Shown here piece by piece: positions 43,292 to 51,922 of a DNA stretch of 64,000 nucleotides. The DNA comes from Ruminococcus hominis. Lineage in GTDB: Bacteria; Bacillota; Clostridia; Lachnospirales; Lachnospiraceae. The stretch is from NCBI RefSeq assembly GCF_014287355.1, contig NZ_JACOPE010000001.1:1674001-1738000 (forward strand), in the 5' to 3' direction. Position 1 is the first letter of the stretch, and every line of letters begins with the position of its first letter. The notes beneath the pieces were generated by a model. It saw only the letters and a list, made by a program, of their open reading frames with translations, searched no databases and was not told where the DNA came from. The position numbers were made by a program, and so were the translations under genes.

Positions 43292-44041
43292 TTATTCTTT
43301 CGCTTCTTTTATAATCATCAATGAATAATACCCTGTCGTTTCTGGTATATCGTCTATGGTTCGATATATTTTTTCATTTTTCATACCACAATTTTCTACC
43401 ATTTCAACCTGATAATTTTCATTCTTTAATAACTGTTTTACTTTTGCTAACTGTTTTCCGGTTTTCATCAATATTTTTGTTCCTGGTAATCGTAGTTCTT
43501 GCTCAATTTCATAGGATGCCGGAAGAATATGAAGCTCCTCTCTATTTTCAACCAAGCCTATGTTCAACCTTGCTGCAGCACTGCAAAATGAAGGGACCCC
43601 AGGAATTAAATGTGTTTCATAATTTTTATCCTGAAGATGTTTGTGAACATATAAAACCGTTGAATAAACAGTAGGATCTCCTAATGTAATAAAAGCGACA
43701 GATTTTCCTTTTTTTAGATTTTCTATAACTTTTATTGCATCTGCTTCATGTATCAATTTTAATTTCTGCATATCTTTAATCATCGGCATCGGAAGCAACA
43801 ATAATTCTTTTTCTTTTAACTCAGGTATGGCTTCCAAAGCTATTTGGTAGGCTACACAATCTTGTAAAGCCGCCTCATATTCCGCTTGTTCATCGAAATT
43901 AATGATTATAGGTTTTTCTATATATTCCTTTGACGAAGCAATCGCAATTACTTCGCATTCTTTCATTACACGAAGTGCTTTTATTGTCAATAATTCTGGA
44001 TCACCTGAACCAACACCTACTCCATAAAATTTTCCTTTCAT
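43292..44041 (-). CDS. cbiL: Cobalt-precorrin-2 C20-methyltransferase
   Basis: A 249-residue methylase that adds the C20 methyl to cobalt-precorrin-2. The characteristic opening is FYGVGVGSGDPELLTIKALR. FITLGDPTVYSTVLYVHKHL near residue 100 and IPGVPSFCSAAARLN near 130 are SAM-binding and dimer loops. The start overlaps the cbiD stop by 4 bases. It is the second cob gene in the operon and the first methylation step encoded in the window. Confidence 0.95.
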   Translation of the reverse strand: MKGKFYGVGVGSGDPELLTIKALRVMKECEVIAIASSKEYIEKPIIINFDEQAEYEAALQDCVAYQIALEAIPELKEKELLLLPMPMIKDMQKLKLIHEADAIKVIENLKKGKSVAFITLGDPTVYSTVLYVHKHLQDKNYETHLIPGVPSFCSAAARLNIGLVENREELHILPASYEIEQELRLPGTKILMKTGKQLAKVKQLLKNENYQVEMVENCGMKNEKIYRTIDDIPETTGYYSLMIIKEAKE

Positions 44042-45204
44042 TCTAGTTTATACCCCTGTCGTTTCTGATCTTGTATATGTTTAAGAAGTTCTGACACCTG
44101 TGTTGTCTCTCCTAAAACCCCCTCTTCCTTAGAAAAGAGGATTGCACCAATTTTCAACTCTTCTCCGGCTCGATTTTGCAAATAAAATTCAACCCGTTTC
44201 ATAACCGATTCCATAACTGTCTCTAATAAGTTTTCTCTTTTTAATATCTCAATCGCTTCCGTTGTTGTAATACAATTCATTAATTCCTGTATAACCGCTC
44301 TATCGGCACCACATAATGCTGCATGTACAGATAAAACTTCCATTCTGCAATCAGCCTGTCTAGAATGGGTGTTCATTACTCCTGCTGCAACTTTTATCAA
44401 TTTACCGATATGTCCGACAAACAACAGTCCTTTCATATCCAAATTTACTGCATCATCAATAACATCTCCTACATAATTACTGTATTTCACTGCTATATCC
44501 GCATCAAATCCTAATGAATCATTTAAAAAGTCAATTCCATAATTCCCTGGTACTGCATAACACCAATCGAAACCATTTTCCTTTAACATTTTCATTTCAA
44601 GGAAAATCGTATCTGTTAATGCCTTTTCGCTCATAGGCTGCACAATTCCCGTTGTCCCTAATATGGAAATTCCTCCTTCTATCCCCAATCTTGGATTAAA
44701 TGTTTTTTTTGCAAGTTCAACACCCTCTGGTACAGAAATAACGATGGACAAGCCTTGATGATAATCGTATTTTGCGCATTGTTCTTTTGCTTCTTTAATT
44801 ATCATTTCACGAGGAACTTTATTAATTGCTGCCTGACCAATACTTTGTTCCAGACCTTTCCTTGTCACACGCCCTACACCTATACCACCATCAATGATAA
44901 TTTCTGTTCCGAATCGTTTTTCAACTCTTGCATACACACAAATGCCATTCGTCACATCCGGATCATCACCACTATCTTTTTGTATACCACAACTCACCCA
45001 GTCTCTCGCTATTGAAATATCTTTTACTTCTAAATAGAGCTCTATTTGATTTGGTGTGAGCAAAGAAATATTTTGTATTTCATTTCCGGACAATAACATT
45101 TCCAAAGCTGCCTTCGTAGCTGCTGCTGCACAACTTCCAGTTGTATATCCAGTTTTTAATTTTTTTTGTTCATACCATATTTCTGTGCTATTTTGTCCTG
45201 TCAT
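44038..45204 (-). CDS. cbiD: Cobalt-precorrin-5B C1-methyltransferase CbiD
   Basis: A 388-residue enzyme specific to the anaerobic, cobalt-early pathway; it methylates C1. The family opening KLKTGYTTGSCAAAATKAAL is at residues 15-34. VSCGIQKDSGDDPDVTNG near 70 and TGIVQPMSEKALTDT near 190 are also diagnostic, as is FVGHIGKLIKVAAGVMNTHS near 265. Its ATG overlaps the stop of the upstream Wzy-like gene (ATGA), so ribosomes finishing that gene may start cbiD. No cobalamin riboswitch is visible upstream. Confidence 0.96.
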   Translation of the reverse strand: MTGQNSTEIWYEQKKLKTGYTTGSCAAAATKAALEMLLSGNEIQNISLLTPNQIELYLEVKDISIARDWVSCGIQKDSGDDPDVTNGICVYARVEKRFGTEIIIDGGIGVGRVTRKGLEQSIGQAAINKVPREMIIKEAKEQCAKYDYHQGLSIVISVPEGVELAKKTFNPRLGIEGGISILGTTGIVQPMSEKALTDTIFLEMKMLKENGFDWCYAVPGNYGIDFLNDSLGFDADIAVKYSNYVGDVIDDAVNLDMKGLLFVGHIGKLIKVAAGVMNTHSRQADCRMEVLSVHAALCGADRAVIQELMNCITTTEAIEILKRENLLETVMESVMKRVEFYLQNRAGEELKIGAILFSKEEGVLGETTQVSELLKHIQDQKRQGYKLE

Positions 45205-46490
45205 CTAATTTGTGCTCCTAGATTATCCTGAACCTGTACCATTTTGGAATTATTATTCTCTATATTAAAGTAAGCATTTATTAAAAGTAATCCTATTACA
45301 TAGAAACCATTTTGTATACCATAAAAAGACGGATTAAATATCGGTCTTGCCAACATCCACGCTAAGCACAATAAAGTAAATAATTTTATTTGAATATTAT
45401 TATATTTTACATACTGCCAAATCTCCTTGATATACACGCTAATAATCCCTAAAATTATCATAACAAATCCAATTAAGCCGAACTGATAAAGAAAAGAAAG
45501 GTATTCTGCTTCATAGGAAAAAGGAGCTGTCGTACTTCTAATCAAATTTGGAAGATAACTTCCCATACCATGACCAAAAAGAGGGGCTTCTGAAATTCCT
45601 TTGGTCAATTCTTGTATTTGAATCTGCCGAACCGAATCTGACTCAACTACTTTTGCAGAGAAAAAACGATATTGCACTATTTTAAATATAGGTTTAAACC
45701 AAATAAAAGAAGTTAAAACTGCTCCCCCTATTCCAATATATCGCACTTTTTTGGAAATATATTTCCATTCGAAAAGCAATAATAACACCATAAAGCTGGC
45801 AAATTCTACCATATACAATCTTGAATATACAATCATTGTATAGATTGCTAATAATACCGTAAGCCAAAACTTTTTACTTCGTCTTATTTCTGGAAGTAAT
45901 AAAAAAAATGGCAATAATCCAATAACAAGAATATCTGAAGTACTTTGAACTCTAACAAATGTCAGACTTCCTAACTTCATTGTCATCATAATTGCTTCTA
46001 CATTAAAAATTTGTATATATAACTGATACAAAACTTCATATTGAATTAACTTGCATAAAAAGATAACTTCTAATATTATTTTTGCAATTATTTTTGCCAG
46101 CATCATCCAAAATAAGCATCTCATTATCTTGTGTAAATCCAGTAAATTTTCTTTTATTAAATGCAAGATGATCAAAAACATAATAAAAGAAAGATATAAA
46201 AGCGAAGCACACTCCACACTATATTCACAACCTTGCAACCAACTAACCACACACCATAATGCCCCGCTTATTAAAACCACAATCTCCAATTTTGAAGTCC
46301 TAATTATGCTTTTCCAATCATTCAATTTAATAAATATATAGCCACTTACAGCCAAAAATAAACAGATACATATTTTTTGAACCGGAATGTTAAAAATTTT
46401 ACCTATCGGTAATACATAACTCAATATATAAAGGCAAAATATTGTATTTAGCCAGTTCTTTTCTATTGTATTTATATTTTTATTATCCAT
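45201..46490 (-). CDS. O-antigen ligase / Wzy-polymerase-like membrane protein
   Basis: A 429-residue protein with about 12 hydrophobic helices. A loop region containing HGMGSYLPNLIRS, EAEYLSFLYQFGLIG and a downstream helix pair matches the Wzy_C pattern of polysaccharide polymerases and O-antigen ligases. The conserved Glu and His lie in the large external loop. It probably polymerises or ligates lipid-linked glycan units at the outer face of the membrane. It diverges from glf (Galf precursor synthesis), which fits. The odd feature is that its stop overlaps the cbiD start, making it the first gene of the cobalamin operon. Confidence 0.8.
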   Translation of the reverse strand: MDNKNINTIEKNWLNTIFCLYILSYVLPIGKIFNIPVQKICICLFLAVSGYIFIKLNDWKSIIRTSKLEIVVLISGALWCVVSWLQGCEYSVECASLLYLSFIMFLIILHLIKENLLDLHKIMRCLFWMMLAKIIAKIILEVIFLCKLIQYEVLYQLYIQIFNVEAIMMTMKLGSLTFVRVQSTSDILVIGLLPFFLLLPEIRRSKKFWLTVLLAIYTMIVYSRLYMVEFASFMVLLLLFEWKYISKKVRYIGIGGAVLTSFIWFKPIFKIVQYRFFSAKVVESDSVRQIQIQELTKGISEAPLFGHGMGSYLPNLIRSTTAPFSYEAEYLSFLYQFGLIGFVMIILGIISVYIKEIWQYVKYNNIQIKLFTLLCLAWMLARPIFNPSFYGIQNGFYVIGLLLINAYFNIENNNSKMVQVQDNLGAQIR

Positions 46491-46530
46491 ATTACATCCT
46501 TCAACATTTCTATTTTATATAATCAACATG

Positions 46531-46559
46531 AGTTTATCATGATTTTTATTAAGTTTCAA
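46531..46559 (-). promoter_or_regulatory. Promoter of the Wzy-like gene and possibly the whole cob operon
   Basis: Minus strand TTGAAA (46554-46559), 17 bases, then TAAACT (46531-46536) with an extended TG. It is the only clear promoter seen before cbiD. Confidence 0.6.
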
Positions 46560-46655
46560 CTTATATTCCTTGACATTTTTTCTCCCACACTATGCAGTTT
46601 CCTAATTACATGATACAATATTATAGTATTACTCAAGAAAGACGAGGATTTAAAA

Positions 46656-47762
46656 TTGAATCAGACAACATATGACTATTTAATTGTTGGAGCCGGTTTA
46701 TATGGTTCTGTTGCAGCTAATGAATTGAAGAAAAAAGGCAAAAAATGTCTAGTTATAGATAAACGTGAGCATATTGCCGGAAATATATATACCGAGAATA
46801 TCGAGGCAATAAACGTACATAAATATGGCGCTCATATTTTTCATACCTCAGACAAAAAAATATGGAATTATATAAACCAATTTGCTGAATTTAATAACTA
46901 TATTAATTCACCTGTTGCTATTTATAAGGATGAACTGTATAATCTTCCTTTCAATATGAATACTTTCAGTAAAATGTGGGGAATACGTACTCCTCAAGAG
47001 GCAAAAGAAATGATTGCCAAACAAGTTTCTGAATCAGGTATTAAAGAGCCTAAAAATTTAGAAGAACAAGGATTATCTCTTGTTGGTCGTGATGTATTTG
47101 AAAAGCTTGTAAAAGGTTACACTGAAAAACAGTGGGGTCGCGATTGTAAAGATCTTCCATCATTTATTATAAAACGCCTCCCAGTTCGTTTCACATATGA
47201 TAATAATTATTTTAATGACAGATATCAAGGTATTCCTATTGGTGGTTATACAGCAATTATTGAAAAAATGTTAGAAGGTATAGATGTACAACTCAATACT
47301 GATTTTTTTGAATTTCATAAATCTCATCCCGATATCGCTACTACCATCATTTATACCGGCATGATTGATGAATATTATAATTATCAATTTGGCGCACTTG
47401 AATACCGCTCTGTTAGATTTGAAACAGAAACTTTAGATTGTGATAATTATCAAGGAAATGCTGTTGTAAATTATACAGATCGAGAAGTCCCTTATACAAG
47501 AATCATTGAACACAAACATTTTGAATTTGGAACGCAGGAGAAAACTGTAATTTCCAAAGAATATTCTTCCGAATGGACTGTTGGCATGGAACCTTATTAT
47601 CCGGTAAACGATGAAAGAAACAGTGCTCTTTACCAAAAATATAAAGAACTGGCAGATAAAGAAGAACACATTATATTTGGCGGTCGCTTAGGACATTACA
47701 AATATTATGATATGGATAAAGTAATAGCTGCTGCGCTGGATGATGTGAGTAAATTGATATAA
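46656..47762 (+). CDS. glf: UDP-galactopyranose mutase
   Basis: A 368-residue FAD enzyme converting UDP-galactopyranose to UDP-galactofuranose, the donor for Galf-containing surface glycans. The FAD-binding DYLIVGAGLYGSVAANEL is at residues 6-23. Other family motifs are HIAGNIYTEN, YGAHIFHTS near residue 60, GYTEKQWGRD near 160, and IPIGGYTAIIEKML. The start is TTG at 46656, behind GAGG; no ATG is closer. A weak TTGACA lies upstream at 46570. It is followed by a strong terminator. Confidence 0.95.
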   Translation: MNQTTYDYLIVGAGLYGSVAANELKKKGKKCLVIDKREHIAGNIYTENIEAINVHKYGAHIFHTSDKKIWNYINQFAEFNNYINSPVAIYKDELYNLPFNMNTFSKMWGIRTPQEAKEMIAKQVSESGIKEPKNLEEQGLSLVGRDVFEKLVKGYTEKQWGRDCKDLPSFIIKRLPVRFTYDNNYFNDRYQGIPIGGYTAIIEKMLEGIDVQLNTDFFEFHKSHPDIATTIIYTGMIDEYYNYQFGALEYRSVRFETETLDCDNYQGNAVVNYTDREVPYTRIIEHKHFEFGTQEKTVISKEYSSEWTVGMEPYYPVNDERNSALYQKYKELADKEEHIIFGGRLGHYKYYDMDKVIAAALDDVSKLI

Positions 47763-47767
47763 TTTTA

Positions 47768-47813
47768 AGTAGCACTTACTTATACTACAAGAATAAGTGA
47801 GTGCTACTTTTTT
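47768..47813. terminator. Terminator between glf and cotJC
   Basis: A 16-bp stem with one G-T pair (47768-47783, 47793-47808) is followed by six T on the plus strand. Confidence 0.88.
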
Positions 47814-47822
47814 GTTTATAAT

Positions 47823-48416
47823 TTAATCAAATTCAGGATTAATTGCATAGAAATTTTTACTATCTAAATTATCCTGCACAATTCTTAAGCTTTCACCAAA
47901 ACGTTGATAATGAACAATTTCTCGCTCTCTTAAGAAGCGTATAGGGTCACATACTTCAGGGTCTTTCACAAGGCGTAAAATATTATCATAAGTAGTACGG
48001 GCTTTTTGCTCAGCTGCCATATCTTCGTGCAAATCGGTTATCGGATCTCCTTTAGATTGAAAATAGGTAGCGGTCCAAGGAGCTCCGCTGGCAGCTTGAG
48101 GCCAAAGAGCTAATGTGTGATCAACATAATACTTATCAAATCCCGATTCTTTTAACTGTTCTGGAGTTAAATCTCTGGTTAATTGATACACTATAGCACA
48201 CACGATTTCCATATGGGCCAGTTCTTCCGTTCCAATATCAGTTAATGTGCCTGTTACTTCCTTATACGGCATTGTATATCTTTGAGACAAATATCTCATA
48301 GATGCAGCCAGCTCTCCATCTGGACCACCAAATTGCGATATAATGACTTGTGCAATCTTTGGGTTAGTTTGAGTGATTTTAACAGGATACTGCAATCTTT
48401 TTTCATAATTCCACAT
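47823..48416 (-). CDS. cotJC: CotJC spore coat protein (manganese-catalase family)
   Basis: A 197-residue ferritin-like di-metal protein. Metal-ligand helices are visible as GELAASMRYLSQRY near residue 35, EELAHMEIVCAIVY near 65, and EQKARTTYDNIL and EREIVHYQRFGESL toward the C-terminus. In Bacillus it is a coat component made in the mother cell and resembles Mn catalase. It is the third gene of the cotJABC operon and starts directly after cotJB. Confidence 0.95.
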   Translation of the reverse strand: MWNYEKRLQYPVKITQTNPKIAQVIISQFGGPDGELAASMRYLSQRYTMPYKEVTGTLTDIGTEELAHMEIVCAIVYQLTRDLTPEQLKESGFDKYYVDHTLALWPQAASGAPWTATYFQSKGDPITDLHEDMAAEQKARTTYDNILRLVKDPEVCDPIRFLREREIVHYQRFGESLRIVQDNLDSKNFYAINPEFD

Positions 48417-48686
48417 TTAGCATCCTCCTTCTTGCCATGGCCAAGGTTCATTTATCCAATTCCATTTTTCACAATCAGATTGTACGGCAGTATCAATTGT
48501 TAGTGGGCCATAATATCTGGCATACTCTTTTAAAGCTTCGTTACGCATATGACTATATTCTCTGAAATAAGACAAAGCTTCTTCATCCCAGGGATGTGTA
48601 TCTAAATATAACTTTACATCATCAACTGCAAAACTGACTTCATAAATTTTATTTAACAAATCTCTTCTACATGGACAGGTTGTCAT
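48417..48686 (-). CDS. cotJB: CotJB spore coat protein
   Basis: An 89-residue protein with the CotJB signature DDVKLYLDTHPWDEEALSYF, then HMRNEALKEYARYYGPLT. It starts inside the last codons of cotJA (ATGA overlap) and abuts cotJC. It helps form the same coat sublayer as CotJC; the biochemical role is not known. Confidence 0.94.
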   Translation of the reverse strand: MTTCPCRRDLLNKIYEVSFAVDDVKLYLDTHPWDEEALSYFREYSHMRNEALKEYARYYGPLTIDTAVQSDCEKWNWINEPWPWQEGGC

Positions 48687-48961
48687 CTATTACATCCCCC
48701 TTTTCCATGAAATGGTTTGTCTAATTTTTCAAATATTGTTCCTCGTTGAAATCCTTTTTGGATATCATATATTTTTTCCCATTTTTGCCAAGGGACATAC
48801 GCCATCGCAATTGGTAAATCAAATAAAACATCTTGTTCTCTTTGACAAGGACACGCCTGATTTACACAAGAAGTGTAATTTGAATTAAAATATCCTTGAC
48901 GTTGATAACGCATATTATTGGAAGTATTTATCAATTTAATTCTCCCTTCAACATTTTCCAA
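48683..48961 (-). CDS. cotJA: CotJA spore coat protein
   Basis: A small coat protein of up to 92 residues with the CotJA core LPIAMAYVPWQKWEKIYD, then GFQRGTIFEKLDKPF. A cysteine pair (CPCQ) precedes it. The annotated ATG at 48961 has a poor ribosome site. A TTG at 48934 lies 7 bases after AAGGGAGA and would give an 83-residue protein closer to the usual size. First gene of the cotJABC operon; sigma-E control is expected from the family but I could not place a convincing promoter. Confidence 0.9.
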   Translation of the reverse strand: MENVEGRIKLINTSNNMRYQRQGYFNSNYTSCVNQACPCQREQDVLFDLPIAMAYVPWQKWEKIYDIQKGFQRGTIFEKLDKPFHGKGGCNR

Positions 48962-48982
48962 TATTAAGATATGAGAATAATG

Positions 48983-49017
48983 AAAAAAGGTTACGAAAGC
49001 AAACTACTTTCGTAACC
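48983..49017 (-). terminator. Terminator of the HtrA gene
   Basis: Perfect 11-bp stem GGTTACGAAAG / CTTTCGTAACC followed by six T on the minus strand, 8 bases after the protease stop codon. Confidence 0.9.
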
Positions 49018-49024
49018 CTATCCT

Positions 49025-50308
49025 TTATTTAGAAGATTTTCCAAGTTTTACATCTACTGTCTTTTCAGTCCATTCTCCATTGTTTTCAGGAACTTGAATA
49101 GTTACAGATACCGTTTTACCACTCTCATAGTATCCCAACTCTTTCTCTAGTTCCTCCATACTATTAACTGTTGTTCCGTTCAGTGCTGTAATAACATTGC
49201 CTTTTGTAATACCAGCTTCTTCTGCCCCGCCGCCTTTGACTATTTCAGCGACATAAACACCTGTAGGCATATTATATTTTTCAGCACTTTCTTCTGTTAC
49301 ATCATATCCTTTTACACCAAGGTATCCTTTTTTCTCTTCAGAAACCTTGTGTTTTGTTTCTTGATTCATCAGATTATCAATAATGTCAGAAACATCACTA
49401 ATTGGTATTGCATACCCCATTCCTTCAACTGTTGTACTTGCTAACTTAGAAGAATTAATACCAATCACTTCGCCATTTGCATTTACAAGAGGACCGCCAC
49501 TATTTCCTGGATTGATTGCAGCATCTGTCTGAATTAATTTTACGCCGGTTTCTTCAGTTTCACCTGTTTGCTCATCAGTTGTAGTACTTTCTCTATTTAC
49601 TGCACTGATAACACCTGTTGTAACTGACTGGCCATATCCCATAGCATTTCCAATTGCAATAGCTGGCTCACCAACCTGGAGAGCTGTCGAATCTCCTAAT
49701 GTTGCAACCGCAATTTTTTCCATTGTTTTCGAAGAAATCTGATCCAATGGAACAGCAATTACAGCAAGATCATGTTCTGAATCAGTTCCTTTTACATCTG
49801 CATCCACACTTGTATCATCATCAAATGTAACCGTTAAAGATTCATTATCTGCAATTACATGATTGTTTGTTACCATAAGAAGCTCATTATCTGTTTTCGC
49901 AATAATGATTCCAGTTCCGCAACTTTCACTCTGGTATTGGGATGTTTGACCCCAAAAATTCTGTACTTCCTGAACGCTCATATTCGTAATTGCAACGACT
50001 GATGGCATTACATCATTGACAATTGAAGAAACATCTGAAGTTACAACACTGGACGATTTTGTAACAGCTGTTGTCGTTGCTTTTACATCACTATTCGAGT
50101 TCTTATTTAATCCTAATATATTTGTTCCAATATAACTTGTTGATAAGAATACACCTGAAGAAACAATTCCAAAGATAATTGCTAATCCAATCACTGCTAT
50201 AACTTTTGTTATTTTTTTCGGATTTTTTTGGTGATTAGGTTCTCCCTGTGAATAATTATTTTGAAACTGGTTATCATCCGGATTATAATAATTATATTGA
50301 TTTTCCAT
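49025..50308 (-). CDS. htrA: HtrA/DegP-type membrane-anchored serine protease
   Basis: A 427-residue envelope quality-control protease. One transmembrane helix lies near residues 35-58 (VIAVIGLAIIFGIVSSGVFL). The S1C protease domain has the catalytic His in VTNNHVIADN, Asp in GTDSEHDLAVIAV and Ser in NPGNSGGPLVNANG. A single PDZ domain (GYLGVKGYDVTEE to the end) binds substrate tails. All catalytic residues are intact. It is transcribed alone, with its own terminator. Confidence 0.95.
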   Translation of the reverse strand: MENQYNYYNPDDNQFQNNYSQGEPNHQKNPKKITKVIAVIGLAIIFGIVSSGVFLSTSYIGTNILGLNKNSNSDVKATTTAVTKSSSVVTSDVSSIVNDVMPSVVAITNMSVQEVQNFWGQTSQYQSESCGTGIIIAKTDNELLMVTNNHVIADNESLTVTFDDDTSVDADVKGTDSEHDLAVIAVPLDQISSKTMEKIAVATLGDSTALQVGEPAIAIGNAMGYGQSVTTGVISAVNRESTTTDEQTGETEETGVKLIQTDAAINPGNSGGPLVNANGEVIGINSSKLASTTVEGMGYAIPISDVSDIIDNLMNQETKHKVSEEKKGYLGVKGYDVTEESAEKYNMPTGVYVAEIVKGGGAEEAGITKGNVITALNGTTVNSMEELEKELGYYESGKTVSVTIQVPENNGEWTEKTVDVKLGKSSK

Positions 50309-50407
50309 ATCAGTTCCCTCTTTCTCTTGTATTTTATAATGATATAATAATCATTCTTTGTGATGATTTTGTGTTCAATGTATAAAAAAACTTTGTTTAA
50401 CTAAATG

Positions 50408-50471
50408 ACTCCTTTTCCAACAACAAGAAACAACCCTATATTGTACTCTTGTTATTAGAAAAGGAGTTTTT
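50408..50471. other. Long 20-bp stem with 20-base loop, plus-strand T run
   Basis: Arms 50408-50427 and 50448-50467 have two mismatches, followed by TTTTT on the plus strand. Both neighbouring genes run on the minus strand, so a plus-strand terminator here has no obvious gene. In the minus sense it is the 3' region of the cohesin-like gene. Confidence 0.55.
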
Positions 50472-50490
50472 ATATACTTTCTTATTTTTT

Positions 50491-51882
50491 CTACAAGTCA
50501 ATAAACTCTATATCATATTTTTTCTTAGAAGATTTTTTACTAGCTGATTTTTTATTTTTCGTTTGTGGTAATGGTTTTGTTTCATATGATTCATCATCAT
50601 AATCATCGAATTCATCATAATCGTCATACTCATCATCCATAAAAGCATCATGGTCTTCTTCCATGTAATCATCATATTCTATTTCATAGTCGTCGTCTTT
50701 GCGTATAAATTGTTCGCGCGTTTTCTTCTTTGGCAAATCATTTTTTTCATCGTAATCATCATATAATTGATTAAGTTCGTCCGTTACATTTCTTAATTTG
50801 GATGCTATAACAATAATTATGATCAACATAATTATAATAATTGCCACAATTATAATTGCAATTTTTAATAGATTGTCTGACACTTCATTCTTAATCTGGT
50901 CTAGTAGCTGTCCTTTTTCTTTTGTCTCCCCTACTTTCTCAGAAGTACGCTCTACATACCTTTGGTATGTTTTATCAGTTGTATCGTATTGATAAAAAGC
51001 AATCTGTCCAGAAGGTCCTAATGCATTTACTAGATAAAATTCTTTATTTTCGCTATCCTGCCAAACTGGAAAAACAAGTCCGTTCATATCTAATGTTGTT
51101 TCTCCAAATGTTTTAGGCAATTTATCTGTATTAGAAGCTTCTCCTAAAACATAAATATACTGATCATTTATTAACTGTACCTGTTTAGCCAGTACAAAAT
51201 GATTATCTGATTCATTATACATTGCATAAATCGGATCACTGTCACCAGATTTCACAAAGACAAATTTAACTCCTGATGCATCCTGCACAACTGCATTATA
51301 ATCTGCGCCATTATAATTCACAGTCGTTCTAGAAAATCCTACAGGGATTAAAGCATCTGTAAAATCATTATAAATTGTATACTGCACTCCTGAGATTTCA
51401 AGTAGTCCATCTCCACCGCTTGCCAGTACTTGTTCCGATGTTCCTGCAGCTGCAATTGTAATATTAGTTGAAACATCCGGTAAATATAACGTCTCATCTG
51501 AAAATAGATATGCCGTAGATCCAGTACTTTGAAGCACGGTATTTCCTTCACCTATACATTTAAATACTATTGTGTAATTTAAACTTGTTTCTGTACCTGT
51601 TCCTGATGCGTTTAAAGAAACCACTCCATCTCCACCGCTTGCATTATCGCCACCGACAAACTCTAACATAGCACTATCATAATTCAATGTCAGACTTCCA
51701 TCTCCTATCGGTTCTCCCGCTGTGCTAATAGAAACCGGAATTGTAATTTCCTCTCCAACCTTACCAGTAGTATCTGTAATTTGTACTTTTCCTTCAGCAG
51801 CAAAACTTATAATCCCATATGCAAGAAATACAACAAGTGCTGTCACTAAAGCCATGTACCCTCGGCTAATACATTTTTTCAT
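50491..51882 (-). CDS. Secreted cohesin-domain membrane protein with acidic cytoplasmic tail
   Basis: A 463-residue protein. Residues 1-29 form a signal peptide (YMALVTALVVFLAYGIISFA). Residues about 30-150 resemble a cohesin domain (VGEEITIPVSISTAG, GDGSLTLNYDSAMLEFVGG). A middle domain of unknown fold follows. One transmembrane helix near residue 350 is very isoleucine-rich. The cytoplasmic tail is strongly acidic (EYDDYMEEDHDAFMDDEYDD) and ends in a basic KKSASKKSSKKK stretch. Cohesins bind dockerins in cellulosomes; no dockerin protein is seen here. It is followed, in transcription order, by the HtrA gene; an upstream LCP gene is 40 bases away. Confidence 0.7.
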   Translation of the reverse strand: MKKCISRGYMALVTALVVFLAYGIISFAAEGKVQITDTTGKVGEEITIPVSISTAGEPIGDGSLTLNYDSAMLEFVGGDNASGGDGVVSLNASGTGTETSLNYTIVFKCIGEGNTVLQSTGSTAYLFSDETLYLPDVSTNITIAAAGTSEQVLASGGDGLLEISGVQYTIYNDFTDALIPVGFSRTTVNYNGADYNAVVQDASGVKFVFVKSGDSDPIYAMYNESDNHFVLAKQVQLINDQYIYVLGEASNTDKLPKTFGETTLDMNGLVFPVWQDSENKEFYLVNALGPSGQIAFYQYDTTDKTYQRYVERTSEKVGETKEKGQLLDQIKNEVSDNLLKIAIIIVAIIIIMLIIIIVIASKLRNVTDELNQLYDDYDEKNDLPKKKTREQFIRKDDDYEIEYDDYMEEDHDAFMDDEYDDYDEFDDYDDESYETKPLPQTKNKKSASKKSSKKKYDIEFIDL

Positions 51883-51922
51883 TAACTTTTCATCCTCTCA
51901 TTAAGTATTTTAAACAGTTTAT

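Noticed and set aside
46491..46655. Cobalamin riboswitch upstream of the Wzy-like/cbiD operon
   Set aside because: I looked for the B12-box and its conserved core in this gap and at the cbiD start and found neither; the gap is also too short for a full aptamer.
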